From contig NC_017671.1 of the NCBI RefSeq assembly GCF_000284595.1, forward strand, positions 3,753,001-3,817,000: DNA of 64,000 nucleotides. The letters are read 5' to 3'. How positions within the stretch are numbered: the first letter of the stretch is position 1; each line of letters opens with the position of its first letter. Source of the stretch: Stenotrophomonas maltophilia D457 (lineage in GTDB: Bacteria; Pseudomonadota; Gammaproteobacteria; Xanthomonadales; Xanthomonadaceae). Under the pieces are notes generated by a model. The model had not been told where the DNA came from. It made no database searches and worked only from the letters and a program-made list of their open reading frames with translations. Shown here piece after piece: positions 60,488 to 64,000 of this stretch. The translations under genes and the position numbers were made by a program.

Positions 60488-62322
60488 CGCCCTTCCCTCT
60501 TCCTGCGTTCGTTTTCCAGCTGGAACTTGGCCCGCAGCAATGCGCCCGGATCATCCGGCACACGCCGCATCCATGCCTCCACCGCCTGTTGCTCCTCGCG
60601 CTGGCGCGGCGTGCGGCCCTCACCACCCGGCACTGGCTTGCCCCCCTTGCCGGCCTCACCCTCGCGTGCCTGCTGCATCGCCTGCTGCATGCGCTGGCGC
60701 TGCTGTTCATCGGCCTGCGCCTGCGCCTTGGCATCTTCCACCTGCGGTGGTGCCTGCTGGCCATCGCGGCCACGTTCGCCAGGCTGAGGCTCCGACTGCG
60801 CGTTGTTGTCACCCGCCTTGGGCTGGCCCTGCTGGCCCGACGGCGGCTGGCCCTGGCCGGGTTGCTGCTGGCCCTGCTTCGGCTGTCCCTGTGGGTTCTG
60901 TTGGCCCTGCGGGCCCTGCGGTTGTTTCTGCTGCCCGTTGTGCGGTGGCTTCTGTTGATCCTGGCCTTGGCCGCCCCCGGATGGCCTGCGCTTGCGTGCA
61001 GCATCGACCACGGCGCGGTTGGCCACTGCATCGGCCATGCCCGGATGCAGCGCCAGTGCGCGGTCGTAGGCGGCGATCGCTTCGTCGTAGTTGCCTTCGC
61101 GTGCCAGCGTGTTGGCCAGGTTGTACCAACCGGCATCGCTGTCGATGCCTTCGAACTGTCTGCGTGCAGTGGCGAAGTCGCCCCTGCGGTAGGCCTGAAC
61201 CCCCTCGGCCAGGCGTTGATGCTGCAGCTGGTCGCTGCGCTTCCATAGCGTGCCCTGCGCCGGCTGCGAGACAGGCGTCGCAGGGGCCTGCGCCTGCGCG
61301 TCATTCATCCATGGCAGCAGACCGACCGCGAGCACCGCAGCCAGCACCGCGCGACGGCGGAAGGCCAGCAATGCCAGCAGCATTACCGGCGGCAGCAACC
61401 AGAAGCCTTCGTCACGCCACTGCTTGCCTTCGCCCGGCCGCTGCGCCGCCGTGCCGTCGCGCGCGTCGAGTACACCGAGCGCACGCAGATCGCCGTCATC
61501 GGCAGAGATGCGCGCATAGCGGCCGCCACCGGCAGTGGCGACTGCACGCAGGCTGCCCTCATCCAGCGCGGCCTGGCGGATCTGCCCATTGCCATCGCGG
61601 TAGGCCGCACCGGCAGGCGTGCCCAGGCCCAGCACCGACACCTGCAGGCCCAGGCTGCGTGCCTGCGCCGCCGCCAGTGCAGCTTCGCTGTCCGCCTGAT
61701 CGCTGACCAGCAGGATCTGCCCCTGCAACGCGCCGATCTGCCGCATCAAGCGTGTCGCCCAGTCGATGCCGCGGTCGGCACGCTGGCCATCACGCGGCAT
61801 CACGTCCGGCGACAGCGCATCCAGATACAACGCAACATTGCTGCCGTCGTCGGTCAGCGGCGCCACGGTGTAGGCATCATCGGCATACACCACCAGCCCC
61901 ACCTGCCCGCCCTGGCGTGCGCGCAGCAGCTCGCCCACTTTCGCCCGCGCCTGCAGCAGGCGCGACGGCGGAAGATCGGTTGCCGTGATCCGGCTGGACA
62001 GGTCCAGCACCACCAGCAGCGGTGCGCTGGCCTGGAACATCGGTTGTGCCTGCTGCCGCCAGCTCGGCCCGGCCATGGCCAGCGATGCCAGTGTCCAGCC
62101 CAGCAGCAGCGCCCATGGCAGGCGCACTCGCCGCTTCGCGCCCGCGGCCAGCAGGTGGGGCAACAGGTGTGCGTCCACCGCCTGCCGCCACGCATCACTG
62201 CGTCGCTGCCGGTACACCGCGAGCGCGAGGATCAGGGGCAACGCCAGCAGCGCCCACAACCACTCCGGTCGCAGGAAGTGCAATACGCTCCAATCGGGGA
62301 GATTCGAAGCAAACGCGATCAT
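60484..62322 (-). CDS. VWA-TPR fusion protein (BatB plus BatC)
   Basis: This 612-residue inner-membrane protein starts at the ATG at 62322 (MIAFASNLPDWSVLHFLRPE). Two N-terminal helices precede a von Willebrand A domain (about 100-280), then two helices (around 305-345), a TPR region (GDFATARRQFEGIDSDAGWY, NYDEAIAAYDRALALHPGMA) and a long Gln/Pro/Gly-rich tail. It therefore combines BatB and BatC. The first metal-site motif, normally DxSxS, reads DLSSR at 107-111, so the last Ser is replaced by Arg. Overlaps with batA and batD (ATGA) imply coupled translation. Confidence 0.9.
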   Translation of the reverse strand: MIAFASNLPDWSVLHFLRPEWLWALLALPLILALAVYRQRRSDAWRQAVDAHLLPHLLAAGAKRRVRLPWALLLGWTLASLAMAGPSWRQQAQPMFQASAPLLVVLDLSSRITATDLPPSRLLQARAKVGELLRARQGGQVGLVVYADDAYTVAPLTDDGSNVALYLDALSPDVMPRDGQRADRGIDWATRLMRQIGALQGQILLVSDQADSEAALAAAQARSLGLQVSVLGLGTPAGAAYRDGNGQIRQAALDEGSLRAVATAGGGRYARISADDGDLRALGVLDARDGTAAQRPGEGKQWRDEGFWLLPPVMLLALLAFRRRAVLAAVLAVGLLPWMNDAQAQAPATPVSQPAQGTLWKRSDQLQHQRLAEGVQAYRRGDFATARRQFEGIDSDAGWYNLANTLAREGNYDEAIAAYDRALALHPGMADAVANRAVVDAARKRRPSGGGQGQDQQKPPHNGQQKQPQGPQGQQNPQGQPKQGQQQPGQGQPPSGQQGQPKAGDNNAQSEPQPGERGRDGQQAPPQVEDAKAQAQADEQQRQRMQQAMQQAREGEAGKGGKPVPGGEGRTPRQREEQQAVEAWMRRVPDDPGALLRAKFQLENERRKREGR

Positions 62323-63323
62323 CGGCGACGCTCCGGCCACAGCCAGGCCAGCACGCCCAGCAGCAACGCCAGCCCCAACGGCCACGCATAGCGCTCCTCG
62401 CGCGGACGCAGGCTCGGCCCCTTCGCGGCGACCGGCTCCAGGCGATCGAGCTCGGCGTAGATCCCGGCCAGCTGCGCGGTGTCACGCGCGCGGAAGAACT
62501 GGCCACCGGTCATGCTGGCGATCTTCTTCAGGGTGGCCTCATCGACCGGATCCTGGTCGGTGGAAATCGGGATACCAAACAGGCGCATGCTGCCATCGCC
62601 GCCGAATGCAACCGTGTGGATGCGCACGCCTTCGGCGCGCGCGACTTCCGCGGCGCGCAGCGGCTCCAGCACACCGGCGTTGCTGACACCATCGGTCAAC
62701 AGGATCAGCACGCGCTGTCCCTCCGGCTGGCTGCGCAGGCGCTTCACCGCCAGGCCGATGGCATCACCGATGGCGGTCTCGCGCCCGGCCAGGCCGACCA
62801 CGCTGTCGCGCAGCTGATCGCGCACGCTGGCCAGGTCTGCGGTAAGCGGCGTAAGCGTGTAGGCGCGATCACCGAAAATCAGCAGGCCGACGCGGTCGCC
62901 GGCACGACGATCCAGGAAGTCGGCCAGCACGGCCTTGGCCGCGGTGAGGCGATCAACCGCCTGGGCTCCCAGCACCATGTCACCCTCGCCCATGCTGCCG
63001 GACACGTCCATCGCCAGCATCATCTGCCGGCCCTGCTGCGGCGGCGTGATGGCTTCGCCCAGCTGCTGCGGCCGTGCCAGCGCGATGCACAGCGCGCACC
63101 AGCCCAGCCATAGCAGCAGCGTGCGCAGCCACGACACGTCGACGCGGCCCCCACCGGACAGCGCTTCGAGCTCGGCGGCGGCGTAGGGCACACGCAGCGC
63201 GGCGCCCGGTTCTGCACGGCGCTTCCACCAGCGCATCAGCAACGGCAACGGCAGCGCGAGCAATGCCAGTGGCCATGCCAGCTGCAGGTCCGGCCATGGC
63301 CAATAGGTCGTCCAGAGGTTCAT
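62319..63323 (-). CDS. BatA-type VWA protein
   Basis: This 334-residue protein starts at the ATG at 63323 (MNLWTTYWPWPDLQLAWPLA). Two N-terminal helices are followed by a VWA domain with an intact metal site (LAMDVSGSMGEGD has DxSxS; RETAIGDAIGLAVKRL carries the Thr; LTDGVSNAG the Asp) and a C-terminal helix (YAWPLGLALLLGVLAWLWP). It is the active-site-complete partner of the degenerate BatB-type protein encoded next. Start and stop codons overlap with both neighbours by four bases. Confidence 0.93.
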   Translation of the reverse strand: MNLWTTYWPWPDLQLAWPLALLALPLPLLMRWWKRRAEPGAALRVPYAAAELEALSGGGRVDVSWLRTLLLWLGWCALCIALARPQQLGEAITPPQQGRQMMLAMDVSGSMGEGDMVLGAQAVDRLTAAKAVLADFLDRRAGDRVGLLIFGDRAYTLTPLTADLASVRDQLRDSVVGLAGRETAIGDAIGLAVKRLRSQPEGQRVLILLTDGVSNAGVLEPLRAAEVARAEGVRIHTVAFGGDGSMRLFGIPISTDQDPVDEATLKKIASMTGGQFFRARDTAQLAGIYAELDRLEPVAAKGPSLRPREERYAWPLGLALLLGVLAWLWPERRR

Positions 63324-63769
63324 CGGCGGCGCTCCAGCAGCATCGCCAGATAGCGCTCGCGGGCCCAACTGCGCACGGCCGCCACGTCGCTGCTGTCGAC
63401 GCGTGGGCGATACGCGCCTTCGGCCAGCAGGCTGCGACGCGCATCGGGCAACGTGCCCTGCGGGTCTACACGCTGCCACCAGGCATCATCGCGCAGCGAT
63501 TCACTGCCCGGCTTTGCACGGCGTGCGGCACGGCGCAGCAATCCGGCAATGGCCGCCAGTTCGGCCGCAGCGTCGGTGGTGGCTGCCAGTTCGCTATCGA
63601 ACAGCTGCAACCAACGCTGGCGGCGACGGCGACGCCGCCACATCAGCACGGCGATCACCAACAGCACCAGCACAACCGCCGCGCCGACCATCAGGTAACC
63701 GGGGGCAGGCGGCCACCATGAAGGTGCCGGTGGCAACTGCACATCGCGCAGCGGCAGCGCGGCGCTCAC
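63320..63769 (-). CDS. DUF4381 domain protein of the Bat operon
   Basis: This 149-residue protein starts with GTG at 63769 (VSAALPLRDVQLPPAPSWWP), overlapping the stop of the upstream DUF58 gene (GTGA). After the Pro-rich start a membrane helix (GYLMVGAAVVLVLLVIAVLM) leads into a basic cytoplasmic domain with RRRRRRQRWLQLFDSELAAT and a C-terminal RSWARERYLAMLLERRR. DUF4381 proteins occur in moxR-DUF58-batA operons. Function is unknown. Confidence 0.88.
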   Translation of the reverse strand: MSAALPLRDVQLPPAPSWWPPAPGYLMVGAAVVLVLLVIAVLMWRRRRRRQRWLQLFDSELAATTDAAAELAAIAGLLRRAARRAKPGSESLRDDAWWQRVDPQGTLPDARRSLLAEGAYRPRVDSSDVAAVRSWARERYLAMLLERRR

Positions 63770-64000
63770 GCCGGCACCTCGGTCGGTGATGGCGCCAGCC
63801 ACGCGTCGCTGGGCGCATCCGTGGACAGCACCTGCACATCGACACGGCGTGCGCCGAGCTGGCGCCGCAGTTCCTGCAGCGGTTCGACGAAGTGTGCCTG
63901 CCAATGCGCCTGCACTTCACTGCGGCGCAGGTCGAGGCCGATGCGCTGCTGTGCGGTCTGGAACTGCAGCGCCGCCGAGGGGGGATGCAGTTCCAGCGGA
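63766..64000 (-). CDS. DUF58 protein (C-terminal part only)
   Basis: This partial frame enters from the right edge and ends at TGA at 63766. The 77 visible residues include AALQFQTAQQRIGLDLRRSE and VQAHWQAHFVEPLQELRRQL, ending WLAPSPTEVPA. This fits the C-terminus of a DUF58 (VWA-like) protein, which in Bat operons follows a MoxR-type ATPase. The MoxR gene would be expected just outside the window. Assignment relies on context and on the RR-x-D-V pattern, so it is moderate. Confidence 0.75.
   Translation of the reverse strand, partial: PLELHPPSAALQFQTAQQRIGLDLRRSEVQAHWQAHFVEPLQELRRQLGARRVDVQVLSTDAPSDAWLAPSPTEVPA

Overview
The window is a high-GC, gene-dense chromosomal segment from a Stenotrophomonas, most likely S. 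maltophilia or a close relative. The evidence is four SMAG-type (GTAG) palindrome dimers, an EstA-like GDSL autotransporter, an RND pair matching SmeMN in type and gene order, an S1/P1 nuclease with an N-terminal Trp, and general Xanthomonadaceae gene content. No rRNA, CRISPR array, intact prophage or complete insertion sequence is visible. Most genes lie on the minus strand, and many operons use 4-nt ATGA or GTGA stop/start overlaps.

Layout. 1-2.2 kb: the 5' part of a response regulator, then three tandem paralogous small secreted proteins. 2.3-3.6 kb: rimK and a 72-residue repeat protein. 3.7-8.0 kb: an island-like segment with a microcin/bacteriocin-type exporter (HlyD adaptor plus C39-peptidase ABC transporter), a poorly coding intergenic stretch and a truncated integrase beside tRNA-Gly(TCC). 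8.1-12 kb: a GDSL esterase autotransporter, thiS-thiG-trmB. 12-17.9 kb: an SLC13/RCK permease, Rieske protein, small membrane protein, FAH-fold hydrolase, mscL, M28 peptidase. 18-23.7 kb: two AGCS symporters, an outer-membrane barrel, a TrmH-type methyltransferase, a GNAT enzyme. 23.7-31 kb: RND efflux pair (probable smeM-smeN), TonB-dependent copper receptor and DUF2946 protein. 31-34.4 kb: cysB divergent from cysK, then a macrodomain protein. 34.5-46.3 kb: lipoprotein, class I aldolase, pyk, HAD phosphatase-pgk, DUF3999-DUF2339 pair, gapA. 46.4-54.2 kb: ompW with an FNR-type box, S1/P1 nuclease, ETHE1-like enzyme, a BlaI-M56/TonB-lipoprotein operon, flavin reductase, acetyl-CoA hydrolase/transferase family protein. 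54.2-55.1 kb: a HigBA module between two near-identical perfect palindromes. 55.1-64 kb: tkt, a dicarboxylate/amino-acid symporter and a Bat (aerotolerance-type) operon that runs off the end.

Central carbon genes tkt, gapA, pgk, pyk and fba are all on the minus strand in the order known from proteobacterial tkt-gap-pgk-pyk-fba clusters, but here they are separated by unrelated genes.

The most unusual feature is a family of seven large intergenic palindromes. Each has a conserved core of about 52 bp that folds into two small hairpins, enclosed by 24-27 bp arms. The arms are nearly perfectly complementary within a copy but differ between copies. Six of the seven occur as three closely spaced pairs in opposite orientation. 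I do not recognise this family.
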